DNA from: Pseudomonas cremoricolorata DSM 17059 = NBRC 16634
GTDB lineage: Bacteria > Pseudomonadota > Gammaproteobacteria > Pseudomonadales > Pseudomonadaceae
Direction: 5' to 3'
Assembly: GCF_000425745.1 (NCBI RefSeq)
Contig: NZ_AUEA01000001.1
Location: forward strand, 372,001 to 436,000
Length of the DNA: 64,000 nucleotides
The notes beneath the pieces were generated by a model. The model saw only the letters and a list, made by a program, of their open reading frames with translations. It was not told the DNA's origin and ran no database searches. The translations under genes and the position numbers were made by a program. This document shows positions 1 through 7,571 of this stretch, piece by piece (the stretch's first letter is position 1; the number at the start of each line of letters is the position of its first letter).

Positions 1-139
1 GGTCGAGACCGCCAAAGGCGACGGCCAGGAGCCTTATACTTGGCTGCGCCTCGTACTCGAGCGGGTGCCGCATGTCTTGACAGTGGCGGACTACGAAGCG
101 CTGCTGCCGTGGAACTGCTTGCCAGAGATGCCACGGTAA
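1..139 (+). pseudogene. IS66-family transposase, C-terminal end (runs off the left edge)
   Basis: Reading from base 2 gives 45 codons ending in TAA, starting VETAKGDGQEPYTWLRLVLE and ending in LPEMPR. This is the C-terminal tail found after the catalytic domain of IS66-type (TnpC) transposases. Only the last part is visible, so I cannot tell whether the copy outside the window is intact. A second, clearly related tail lies near 58.6-58.9 kb on the opposite strand and ends in the same PEMPR. The element would act as a DDE transposase together with TnpA/TnpB; neither is visible here. Confidence 0.75.
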
Positions 140-206
140 ACCGACGCCCCATCTTTAGAATGTGGGCTTTATTGATCGCACTTAGGAATTGAAGGGTCAG
201 GACAGG

Positions 207-569
207 ATGAGCACACAGCAATGCGCCTTGGTGCGCTTTACTCTTTTCAAGCACAGTGCTAAGTCCTTTTTAGCTGCGCTAGATAATGCGGGTATCTCGC
301 ATAGCCCAATTCACATGTACTCCGCTGGCCCTCAGGCCTCGGGATTTTTCGAAGGTGTCTCGGCTCTAGCCGATGCAATGCCATGGAATAGCATTGCGAA
401 GGTGATGACTGCGTGGATTGAGGCGCGAAAGAGTCGTGAAATCATCATTTACATGGACGAGGGCAAGACTTTTCACGCCAAAGGATATTCAGCTTCAGAG
501 GTCGAGAAGTTGCTTAAAGCATCTACGAACGTTGTGGTCATTGATACAAAGCCAGCCGATTCAGAATAA
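207..569 (+). CDS. hypothetical protein, 120 aa
   Basis: I do not recognise a named family with confidence. The ATG at 207 has purine-rich sequence just upstream (aggacagg); an in-frame TTG at 189 would add six residues. The first half is a globular stretch (QCALVRFTLFKHSAKSFLAALD). The second half has a helix ending in WIEARKSRE, a beta-like IIIYMDEGKTFHAKGYS, then a short helix and strand (VEKLLKASTNVVVID). This helix-strand-strand-helix ending resembles the small adaptor-like 'effector-associated constant component' domains of bacterial conflict systems, but that is a weak visual match. It has lower GC than the neighbouring core genes and lies directly after an IS66 tail, which suggests acquired DNA. 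Confidence 0.5.
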   Translation: MSTQQCALVRFTLFKHSAKSFLAALDNAGISHSPIHMYSAGPQASGFFEGVSALADAMPWNSIAKVMTAWIEARKSREIIIYMDEGKTFHAKGYSASEVEKLLKASTNVVVIDTKPADSE

Positions 570-616
570 TGGTTTCCCAACCCCGACTCTAAAAAGGCTT
601 AGCTTCGGCTAGGCCA

Positions 617-1138
617 TCACCGCCCCCCAACCGGCACCCGCTGACACCACTTAATCGCCCGCAACGCCTCTTCAGTCGGCACCAGCGCATACCTGAAGTA
701 AAACGGCATAAGCCCAAAGCTGGCCTCGTCCACGCCATCCAGGGTCTGCCCGTCTTTATAGTCGGAATCGCTAACCTGATCGGCAATGAAATACACGTTC
801 CCATTTTCCACCGCGAGGTCGAATCGTTTGTTCACTTTGCCGCTTATGAATGGCGGTGAGGTCGACTCGATAGTGTGTGTGCCGGCGGGAAGGGTGACTT
901 TGAAGTAGCCACCGGAGGGCAAGCTGCTGACGGCGGTGCCGTCGATCTTGATGGTTGGCGCAACTCCGGCGCCGATGCTGGCGGCGGTGCGGTAGAAGTA
1001 GAGGGTGGCTTGGTCGGGGCTGGATTCTGCTGGGGGGGTGAAGAAGGGTTGGCCTTTGAGGTCGGGGCCGCTGGTGCAGGCTGTCAGCAGGGTGAGGATT
1101 GTTAGCAGGGATAGCCAGAGTAGGGCGGGGCGTTTCAT
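617..1138 (-). CDS. DUF2846-type lipoprotein, 173 aa
   Basis: The N-terminus is a lipoprotein signal peptide: two basic residues, a leucine-rich core and the lipobox LTAC with the modified Cys at residue 21. The mature part has the pattern of DUF2846 proteins: a beta strand ATLYFYRT, a small-molecule-like KIDG turn, then GGYFKVTLPAGTHTI and an alternating-strand C-terminus. Function is unknown; location should be the inner leaflet of the outer membrane or the periplasm. It is followed on the same strand upstream by a second lipoprotein of similar build, so the two may form a transcription unit. Confidence 0.75.
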   Translation of the reverse strand: MKRPALLWLSLLTILTLLTACTSGPDLKGQPFFTPPAESSPDQATLYFYRTAASIGAGVAPTIKIDGTAVSSLPSGGYFKVTLPAGTHTIESTSPPFISGKVNKRFDLAVENGNVYFIADQVSDSDYKDGQTLDGVDEASFGLMPFYFRYALVPTEEALRAIKWCQRVPVGGR

Positions 1139-1173
1139 GGGGGTGATTCCTTGCGCGCGATGAAGCGGAGTGG

Positions 1174-1806
1174 TTACTGCTTCGCTGGGGCAGTGGTAAG
1201 GTTGCCCCAGAAGGCGCAGAGGCCTTTGCCGTTGTCTTTGGCGTCCGAGCTTGGCCAGTCCTGGAACGCGGTTTTGTCGGTCAGGTTCACGATCGTGCGG
1301 CCATTGAGTATCGGGTACTTGCGCTTGAGCGCCTGCAAGGTGCCTTCGGCTTTGTCCAGATTGGACAGGCAGAGGTTGAGGTCGTCGGCGCGTTGGTCCC
1401 CGATGTAGGCGACTTCTCCGGCCTGCACGGTGAAGACCACGGGTGTTGCCCGTGCCATGGAGTGGCCGGCGAAATACTCGTAGTTCCAGGTGGTGAACGC
1501 GTAGTTTCCGGGCGGTACTTCATACATGTAGAGGTGGCCCAACAAGTTGGGCGAGGGCTGGTCGTCTTCGTTGGCTAGGGTGGTCAGGCGCAGATGGGTG
1601 TCTGGCTCGCCTTGCTGTTCGATGTCGACGATCAGGCCGTGGGGCTGGCTGAGGAAGGCTTCGGTGATCGCGCCGACGATGATGGCCTTGCCTGGTTCGG
1701 GTGGGGTTTTGCCGTAGTAGCGCGAGGCGTAGCAGCCGCTCAACAGGCTGAGGGAGAGGGCGATGGACGCGAAGAGAAACAATCGTTTGCTGGCTTTCCG
1801 TAGCAT
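1174..1806 (-). CDS. putative lipoprotein with DUF2846-like fold, 210 aa
   Basis: I chose the ATG at 1806 because it places the signal peptide (MLRKASKRLFLFASIALSLS) at the N-terminus, with lipobox LSGC and the acylated Cys at residue 25. A longer reading frame starting at 1863 would put 19 unlikely residues before it. The mature part contains VPPGNYAFTTWNYEYFAG and VFTVQAGEVAYIGD, the same 'surface-carbohydrate-binding-like' strand pattern as the adjacent lipoprotein at 617-1138. No catalytic motif is visible. It is 35 bp upstream of that gene on the same strand, so they are probably co-transcribed. Confidence 0.7.
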   Translation of the reverse strand: MLRKASKRLFLFASIALSLSLLSGCYASRYYGKTPPEPGKAIIVGAITEAFLSQPHGLIVDIEQQGEPDTHLRLTTLANEDDQPSPNLLGHLYMYEVPPGNYAFTTWNYEYFAGHSMARATPVVFTVQAGEVAYIGDQRADDLNLCLSNLDKAEGTLQALKRKYPILNGRTIVNLTDKTAFQDWPSSDAKDNGKGLCAFWGNLTTAPAKQ

Positions 1807-1861
1807 AGGGCTTATCCGTTTCGTGATGGGTCGATGAAGCTGAGCAGAATACGGCACAAAC

Positions 1862-1892
1862 AAAAAAGGCCCACCTTTCGGTGAGCCTTTTT
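1862..1892 (-). terminator. intrinsic terminator downstream of tRNA-Thr
   Basis: On the minus strand GGCTCACC, a GAAA tetraloop and GGTGGGCC form an 8-bp stem (with one G-U-type pair) followed by six T. It lies just after the 3' end of the minus-strand tRNA-Thr and before the lipoprotein gene, so it fits termination of the tRNA transcript. Confidence 0.8.
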
Positions 1893-1902
1893 CGCTAGGT
1901 CA

Positions 1903-1978
<76 letters not shown>

Positions 1979-2076
1979 AATGGGGCGTCATTATAGCTAT
2001 CGCGGGGCGGCTGTAAACCTCTTCGTTGCTTTAGGCCGCGATAAAGCTAAATCCCCGTGACGAAAGGAGAATTTCC

Positions 2077-2313
2077 TTACCAGCCGCGGTAGGTGCGGGG
2101 GTTGCCGGGTTGGTGCTGGGCGGTCTTGAAGAAGACGCTTTGCTGGCTGCAGCCGCTGTCGGGGCAGCGGCTGGTGCCCATGGGCAGGCCGCGTTCGCTG
2201 CCCAGTTCCATGGCCGGCATTGGCCAGTTGCTGGAAGGGGCGCTTGGGCTGTGGCTGCAGGCGGTGAGCAGGGCGGCGCAGAGGAGCAGGGTCAGGCGAT
2301 GGGCGGTGGTCAT
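2077..2313 (-). CDS. small hypothetical lipoprotein, 78 aa
   Basis: A short protein with a lipoprotein signal peptide (MTTAHRLTLLLCAALLTAC; acylated Cys at residue 19) and a mature part of about 60 residues rich in Ser, Pro and Gly. Two further cysteines occur in a CPDSGC pattern. I recognise no family. It is upstream of tRNA-Thr on the same strand and may share its transcript, but the C-terminus stops about 100 bp before the tRNA. Confidence 0.55.
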   Translation of the reverse strand: MTTAHRLTLLLCAALLTACSHSPSAPSSNWPMPAMELGSERGLPMGTSRCPDSGCSQQSVFFKTAQHQPGNPRTYRGW

Positions 2314-2648
2314 GTTCGGGTCTTGTGAGCGGTGCTGGGCGGGGCGGGGATTCTACCGGGTGTGGGGGTTGGGCTGAAGCGGTGGCGTGCCAAAGTGTGA
2401 GGCTATTTGTGTATTTTCCGGGGGTGTTTTGGCCGCCGATACGACGCTTTAGTGCTATTGCGCAAAGTCGTTATGCACAACGGGCGTGCCAACCTTACGC
2501 ACAGGCGCGACCGTTGGTCGCGGTGTAGGGGCTTGCTGCAAATGCCTGATTTTGCTGGCTTGCGCATTTACCTGAAGGGGTGGTAGAGGGCTCAAGGGCG
2601 GCATTTCAGATGCGTCTGGCGCATTTCATCACAAGCTTGTTCACAGAC
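2314..2648. other. gene-free stretch between small lipoprotein and methyltransferase genes
   Basis: About 335 bp with no convincing gene. Base composition is mixed, with some AT-richer sequence around 2400-2480. It should contain the promoter of the lipoprotein gene (minus strand) and the end of the methyltransferase transcript. I see no strong terminator hairpin and no clear promoter hexamers. Confidence 0.5.
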
Positions 2649-3884
2649 TTATCCACAGGTTTTTCCACTGTTGTGTTCGGCCAGCAACAGTAGGTTGCGT
2701 GGGGTCAGGGTGTGTTCGCAGAAATGTCCGAGGCGCACGTCGTAGTCGTGTTGCTGGAGGAACAGTGCGCGGTCCAACACCAGCCACAGTTCCAGCGGGC
2801 GGCGGAACAGGTTGCGTACCCGTTCGAGGTTGCGCACTTCGGCCAGGCGCTGCCAGCCGCGGGCTTCCCATTCACTCCAATCGATATTGCCGCTGAGGGT
2901 CAGGCCTTTGAGGGTGGCGAGGTCCTGACAGTAGTCGGCGAAGGGTTTGTGCAGCCAGTCGACGGGCAGCGATGGGGTGGGCAGGTAGTCGTCGGTTTGC
3001 CGTTGCTGGCGTTGCAGCAGGTCGAAGCCCAGCCGGCGGCTCATCGACAGGTCGCGCTGGCGGCGGGTGCGGGCGCTGGCGGTGACGGTTTCGCTCAGTG
3101 GCAGGCCGAGGTCGTCGAGTGACAACCGCAAGGGGCTTGCCTTGGCGGCGGCCGAGAGGGGCTGGTAGCGCTGGCCGGCGATGCGGTTGTAGCAGCAGGG
3201 GGCGAGGGCGATTTGCGCGCAGGCTTTACTGCTGGCCAGCTGCAGCAGGCGCACGTGCAGGTCGCCGCAGGCGTGCAGGGCAACCACGCTGCTGTGGGCA
3301 TCGAGGTGGCGCTCGCAGTCGCTTTCCAGCACGTCCTGGCACAGGTGTTGGGCGGGCAGGTGGTGGTGCTGGCTGAGGGCGGCGCCGGCGTCGACCAGGG
3401 TGGGGTCGTATTCCAGGCAGGTCAGCTGCTGGCCGGGTTGCAGCAGGCGGCGGCCGAGGTGGCCTTTGCCGGCGCACCAGTCGATCCAGTGCCGGGGTGG
3501 GGCCTGGAAGTCGAGGCGGCGGCCGAAGGCTTCGATCTGTTGCCACTTGCGGCCGGGGACGTTGACGTCGAGGCGTGGGGCGGCGGGGTGCAGGTCGATG
3601 GGGGGCAGTTCGTGGGTGTGGGCCAGGTGTTGGGCCTGGGTGGCCCAGGTTGCGAACGGCGCGGGTGGGGCTTGGGCTTCGTCGCTGTGCTCGGCGGCTT
3701 CTGCCTGTTCCAGGGTTTGTTGGCGCAGCCAGGTGGACAGCGCTGGGTGGTCGGTTTCCCAGGGCAGGTGCAGGTGATGGAAAGGGCGGGGGCGCCAGAG
3801 GGGTTGGTGGTGGGTGAGGAAGTGGTCCAGGGCCTGGAAGCGGGTCAGGAGGCGGGGGCCTTGGAGGGGTTCTTGGTGAGTCAT
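2649..3884 (-). CDS. class I SAM-dependent methyltransferase, 411 aa
   Basis: Predicted S-adenosylmethionine-dependent methyltransferase. The SAM-binding motif I reads DWCAGKGHLGRRLL (about residues 135-148), with an acidic residue at the end of the next strand (LEYD, about 157-160). A later HACGDL (about 204-209) and the double cysteine APCCYNR (about 228-234) are typical of the Methyltransf_32/GSTCD-like group, whose substrate is not known in bacteria. The first 110 residues are His- and Gln-rich and look like a separate accessory domain. The gene stands alone; a REP-type repeat separates it from the ABC transporter genes transcribed in the same direction. Confidence 0.8.
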   Translation of the reverse strand: MTHQEPLQGPRLLTRFQALDHFLTHHQPLWRPRPFHHLHLPWETDHPALSTWLRQQTLEQAEAAEHSDEAQAPPAPFATWATQAQHLAHTHELPPIDLHPAAPRLDVNVPGRKWQQIEAFGRRLDFQAPPRHWIDWCAGKGHLGRRLLQPGQQLTCLEYDPTLVDAGAALSQHHHLPAQHLCQDVLESDCERHLDAHSSVVALHACGDLHVRLLQLASSKACAQIALAPCCYNRIAGQRYQPLSAAAKASPLRLSLDDLGLPLSETVTASARTRRQRDLSMSRRLGFDLLQRQQRQTDDYLPTPSLPVDWLHKPFADYCQDLATLKGLTLSGNIDWSEWEARGWQRLAEVRNLERVRNLFRRPLELWLVLDRALFLQQHDYDVRLGHFCEHTLTPRNLLLLAEHNSGKTCG

Positions 3885-3916
3885 CGGCTGGGCGGTGTTA
3901 TCGGGGGGGGGGAAGG

Positions 3917-3976
3917 GGGCCGCGTTGCGGCCCTTCGCGGCTGAACCGCAGCGGCGGACAGCCCGCTCCTACAAGC
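3917..3976. repeat. REP-type palindromic repeat (copy 1)
   Basis: Contains the 16-bp palindrome ggccgcgttgcggccc followed by 'cgcggctgaaccgcagcgg' and '...gctcctacaa', the pattern of Pseudomonas REP elements. The same words recur near 21.1 kb and 34.5 kb. It lies between two genes on the minus strand and may act as an mRNA 3'-end stabiliser. Confidence 0.8.
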
Positions 3977-3991
3977 AGGAGACGTACCGCT

Positions 3992-4681
3992 TTAACGCCC
4001 CTGACACGCATCCACCCGCAACCAGCGTTCCAGCAGTTTGAAGCCTTGCACCAGCACGAAAGAGATCAGCAGGTAGAACACGCCGGCGGCGAAGAAGATT
4101 TCTACGGGCAGGTAGGTGCGGGCGATGATCGTGCGGGCCATGCCGGTCAGTTCCAGCAGGGTCACGGTGCTCGCCAGGGCGCTGGCCTTGAGCATCAGGA
4201 TCACTTCGTTGCTGTAGGCCGGCAGGCCGATGCGTGCGGCGCGCGGCAGCAGGATGTAGTACAGCGCCTTGCCCTTGGACATGCCCAGCGCTCGCGCCGC
4301 TTCCACTTCGCCACGGGGAATGGCTTGCAGGGCGCCGCGCAGGATCTCGGCGATGTAGGCGGCGGTGTGCAGGGTCATGGTCAGCACGGTGCACCAGAAC
4401 GGATCGCGCAGGTACGGCCACAGGCTGCTGTTGCGCACGGCGTCGAACTGGGCCAGGCCGTAGTACACCAGAAACAGCTGCACCAGCAGCGGCGTGCCGC
4501 GGAAGAAGAAGATGTAGCCATAGGGCACGGCGCGCAGCCACGGGTTGCGCGAGGCGCGGGCGATGCCCATGGGGATGGCCAGAATCAGCCCGGCGATCAC
4601 CGCGATGGCCACCAGCTCCAGGGTGAGGATGGCGCCGTCGGCGAGCCGCGGCAGGTACTTGATGATGACGTCCCAGTTCAT
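3992..4681 (-). CDS. polar amino-acid ABC transporter permease (HisM/ArtM type), 229 aa
   Basis: Inner-membrane permease with several hydrophobic helices. The EAA loop that contacts the ATPase reads GALQAIPRGEVEAARALG followed by ILLPRAAR (mid-protein). The ATG at 4681 overlaps the stop codon of the upstream permease (ATGA), and the frame could be extended far upstream only through that other gene. It would form a heterodimer with the permease at 4678-5373. Operon order on the minus strand is ATPase, binding protein, permease, permease, typical of the histidine/arginine/lysine transporters of Pseudomonas. The exact substrate cannot be told from sequence. Confidence 0.9.
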   Translation of the reverse strand: MNWDVIIKYLPRLADGAILTLELVAIAVIAGLILAIPMGIARASRNPWLRAVPYGYIFFFRGTPLLVQLFLVYYGLAQFDAVRNSSLWPYLRDPFWCTVLTMTLHTAAYIAEILRGALQAIPRGEVEAARALGMSKGKALYYILLPRAARIGLPAYSNEVILMLKASALASTVTLLELTGMARTIIARTYLPVEIFFAAGVFYLLISFVLVQGFKLLERWLRVDACQGR

Positions 4682-5373
4682 TCCCCGGCCCTCACGAAGC
4701 CGCGTGCGGCGCGTCGTTCCAAAAAGTACATGCCGGTCATGGCGATCACGGTCAGGGCCAGGTACATGATGGCGGCGACCATGTAGAAGGTGAACGGTTG
4801 CTTGGTCACGGTCACGCCGATCTGCGCGTGGCGCATGATTTCCTCGAGGCCGATCACCGACACCAGGGCGGTGTCCTTCATCAGAATCATGAACAGGTTG
4901 CCCAGGCCCGGCAGGGCGATGCGCCACATCTGCGGCAGGATGATCCGCGAAAGAATGCGCCCGCGCGACAGCCCCAGCGCCAGGCCCGCTTCGCGGTGGC
5001 CTTTGGGAATCGCCAGAATGGCGCCGCGGAACACCTCGGTGGCGTAGGCGCCGAAGCACAGCCCCAGGGCGATGACCCCGGCGGCGAAGGCGCTCAGCTC
5101 GAGACCCGGGATATTCAGGGCTTCGCCGATGCGGTTGACCAGGCTGACGGTGCCGAAGTAGATCAGCAGCACCCAGAGCAGTTCGGGCACGCCGCGAACC
5201 AGGGTCGAATAGGTGCCGCCCAGCCATTGCAGAGGCTTGTTCGGCGAGGTCTTGGCCAGTGCGCCGAGCAGCCCGAGCACCAGGCCCAGCAGCAGCGCGC
5301 ACAGCGCGAGTTTGACGGTCATCAGCATGCCGGCGAGCAGCGCCGGGCCGAATCCGTGGAGGTCGATAGTCAT
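4678..5373 (-). CDS. polar amino-acid ABC transporter permease (HisQ/ArtQ type), 231 aa
   Basis: Second membrane subunit of the polar amino-acid importer. It has the usual N-terminal GMLMTVKLALCALLLGLVLG helix and an EAA loop GAILAIPKGHREAGLALG followed by IILPQMWR. The length is normal for the family. Its TGA stop overlaps the ATG of the next permease by 4 nt, which implies translational coupling and equal amounts of the two subunits. The gap to the binding-protein gene upstream contains a stable hairpin. Confidence 0.9.
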   Translation of the reverse strand: MTIDLHGFGPALLAGMLMTVKLALCALLLGLVLGLLGALAKTSPNKPLQWLGGTYSTLVRGVPELLWVLLIYFGTVSLVNRIGEALNIPGLELSAFAAGVIALGLCFGAYATEVFRGAILAIPKGHREAGLALGLSRGRILSRIILPQMWRIALPGLGNLFMILMKDTALVSVIGLEEIMRHAQIGVTVTKQPFTFYMVAAIMYLALTVIAMTGMYFLERRAARGFVRAGE

Positions 5374-5395
5374 GGGCAGGTGCGTTCCAGGAACC

Positions 5396-5415
5396 TGCGC
5401 GCCCTCAGGCGCGCA
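5396..5415. promoter_or_regulatory. intra-operon hairpin between binding-protein and permease genes
   Basis: A perfect 8-bp stem TGCGCGCC / GGCGCGCA with loop CTCA and no T-run. It lies 13 nt after the stop codon of the binding-protein gene (minus strand). Such hairpins in ABC importers usually protect the 5' mRNA portion, so the binding protein is made in excess over the permeases. That role is inference. Confidence 0.55.
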
Positions 5416-5427
5416 AGTCGGGGCGGA

Positions 5428-6183
5428 TCATTCGATGCTGAACGGGAAGTACTTGTCGTTGATCTTCTTGTAGGTGCCGTCGGCCTTGATTTCTTTCAGC
5501 GCGGCGTTCAGGTCGTTGCGCAGTTTGTCGTCACCCTTGCGCACGGCGATGCCGATCTTGTCGCTTTCCTCCACAGGCTCGCCCTTGAACTCGAAGTCCT
5601 GGCCTTCCTTGCTCTTGAGCCACTCGTACTGCACGTACTTGTCGGCGAGGATGCCGTCGATGCGCCCGGCGACCAGGTCGAGGTAGGCGTTTTCCTGGGT
5701 GTCGTAGAGCTTCACGTCGACATCGCTGCCGTAGTGGTCTTCCAGCCAGCTACCGGCCAGGGTGGCGCGCTGGGTGCCGATCACCTTGCCTTTGAGCGAG
5801 TCTTTGTCGGTCTTGAACTCGGTGCCTTTCTTGGCGATGAACTGCAGCTTGTTGGAGTAGTAGGGGTCGGTGAAGTCGACCGCCTGCTTGCGCTCGTCGG
5901 TGATCGACAGCGACGACACCAGGAAGTCGAACTTCTTGGCGTTCAGGGCCGGGATGATGCCATCCCAGTCGGAGGTGACGACCGAGCACTCGACCTTCAT
6001 CTTGGCGCACAGGGCGTCGCCGATGTCCTTGTCGAAGCCCACCACGTTGCCGCTGGCGTCCTTGTTGTTGAACGGCGGGTAGGCCGCTTCGATACCCATG
6101 CGCAGTTTTTCTGCGGCCAGGGCGTTGGCGGAGAAGACCAGCGTGGCGGCAGCTGCCAGGAGGAATTTCTTATAGGTCTGCAT
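5428..6183 (-). CDS. periplasmic amino-acid-binding protein, 251 aa (lysine/arginine/ornithine/histidine type)
   Basis: Substrate-binding protein of SBP family 3. I placed the start at 6183 because it gives a classical signal peptide MQTYKKFLLAAAATLVFSAN ending ALAA, followed by the mature EKLRMGIEAAYPPFNNKD. The ligand-binding signature GFDKDIGDALCAKMKVEC follows (about 45-62). Two cysteines about 8 apart, as in the LAO/HisJ group, are seen in LCAKMKVEC. The protein delivers a cationic or polar amino acid to the adjacent permease pair. It lies 11 bp after the ATPase gene on the same strand. Confidence 0.9.
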   Translation of the reverse strand: MQTYKKFLLAAAATLVFSANALAAEKLRMGIEAAYPPFNNKDASGNVVGFDKDIGDALCAKMKVECSVVTSDWDGIIPALNAKKFDFLVSSLSITDERKQAVDFTDPYYSNKLQFIAKKGTEFKTDKDSLKGKVIGTQRATLAGSWLEDHYGSDVDVKLYDTQENAYLDLVAGRIDGILADKYVQYEWLKSKEGQDFEFKGEPVEESDKIGIAVRKGDDKLRNDLNAALKEIKADGTYKKINDKYFPFSIE

Positions 6184-6194
6184 GTGTTGCTCCG

Positions 6195-6968
6195 TTAGCG
6201 GTGGCTGGACATGAATTGCTTGCAACGCGCCGAGGTCGGGTTTTCGAAGACCTGCTGCGGCGATCCTTGCTCTTCTACCAGGCCCTGGTGCAGGAAGATC
6301 ACTTCGCTGGACACCTGGCGGGCAAAATTCATTTCGTGGGTCACCAACAGCATGGTGCGGCCTTCTTCGGCCAGCGCGCGGATGACATTAAGCACTTCCT
6401 GGACCATTTCCGGGTCGAGGGCCGAAGTCGGTTCATCGAACAGGATGACTTTAGGCTTCATCGCCAGGGTGCGGGCGATGGCGGCGCGCTGCTGCTGGCC
6501 ACCTGAGAGCTGCGCCGGGTAGGCGTGGCGCTTGTCGTAGATGCCGACCTTGTTGAGCAGGGCTTCGGCGGCTTCGATGGCTTCAGCCTTGCTCTGGCCG
6601 AGCACCCGGCGCGGTGCCTCGATGATGTTGTCGAGCACCGACATGTGCGGCCATAGATTGAAATTCTGGAAGACGAAGCCGATTTCGCTGCGCAGACGGT
6701 TGATCTGGCGGTTGTCGGCGGCGATCAGGTCGCCGTTCTTGGCAGGCTTGAGCTTGAGCGATTCACCGGCCAGGAGGATTTCACCCTTGTGCGGGTGCTC
6801 GAGCAGGTTGATGCAGCGCAGCAGCGTCGACTTGCCGGAACCGGACGAGCCGAGAATCGAGATCACGTCGCCATCGCGGGCGGTCAGCGAGATGCCTTTG
6901 AGGATCTCTTGCTCACCGTAGCGTTTGTGCAAATTGCGGATTTCCAGCGCGGGCGTGGCCTGAGCCAT
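6195..6968 (-). CDS. amino-acid ABC transporter ATP-binding protein (HisP/ArtP type), 257 aa
   Basis: Cytoplasmic ATPase of the importer. Walker A is GSSGSGKST (residues 40-48), signature LSGGQQQR (154-161) and Walker B VILFDEP (174-180), with the H-loop in LLVTHEMNFA. The insertion DLIAADNRQINRLRSEIG after the D-loop region matches the HisP/ArtP group. It is the first gene of the four-gene operon; the promoter should lie just upstream of 6968. Confidence 0.93.
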   Translation of the reverse strand: MAQATPALEIRNLHKRYGEQEILKGISLTARDGDVISILGSSGSGKSTLLRCINLLEHPHKGEILLAGESLKLKPAKNGDLIAADNRQINRLRSEIGFVFQNFNLWPHMSVLDNIIEAPRRVLGQSKAEAIEAAEALLNKVGIYDKRHAYPAQLSGGQQQRAAIARTLAMKPKVILFDEPTSALDPEMVQEVLNVIRALAEEGRTMLLVTHEMNFARQVSSEVIFLHQGLVEEQGSPQQVFENPTSARCKQFMSSHR

Positions 6969-7571
6969 GTGCGGTCCTCATGTATTCGGGTGCATTCCCA
7001 GCTGTTTGGCGGCCTTCCGGGCCTGCGCAACGCTAGCATGTGGCGCTATGACAGCCAACCGGGATGCAGGGGACATGGCGCGTTGCCGGGACAGTTTGTC
7101 GCATCGATGCAGTGGACTGTCGCGAGGATGACCGCATGGGGGCGGCCGGCGCCTGAGCCTTGATGAAAAAAAGGCGCGATGGTGCCAGTTTTACCCCGCC
7201 GAGGGAAGCCGTTTATGCCTAGGTGCTACCAAGGTTGCAGAGCATGACGGAAATAGGTGCAACTGTGGGTTGCTCCTTTTCTGCCCCATTTTCGTGCGCG
7301 GTGTTACCGAGGCGCACTATCGGGACACATGTAAGTGAGTATTTCTGTAATCCAGTGAAATTGCAGGGATTTGATGACCTTTCGGTCAGCCCATGGCCGA
7401 ACGCCGGCACCCCGCATCGGTATTGATTTCCAGATGTTTCATGGTGCAGCCATTCTCATCTGGCCCGCTTATTGCCCTATGCACCACATCGGCCCTGTCT
7501 GCGGCTAAACATCGCAGAACGCATGACGTTCATTGGGTTCGAGTTGGTCCACTCCTTACAAAGGTAGGTTT
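6969..7571. other. 603-bp intergenic region between divergent transporter genes
   Basis: Divergent promoter region for the ABC operon (minus) and the permease (plus). The right two-thirds is AT-richer than the neighbouring genes. I see one small inverted repeat, tgacc-tttc-ggtca near 7375-7390, and no gene that I can support. The 5' untranslated part before the permease may be long. Confidence 0.5.

Noticed and set aside
2649-2657. Perfect DnaA box TTATCCACA
   Set aside because: Only one box, located at the stop codon of the methyltransferase gene; no cluster, no AT-rich unwinding region and no dnaA/dnaN nearby, so it is not an origin.
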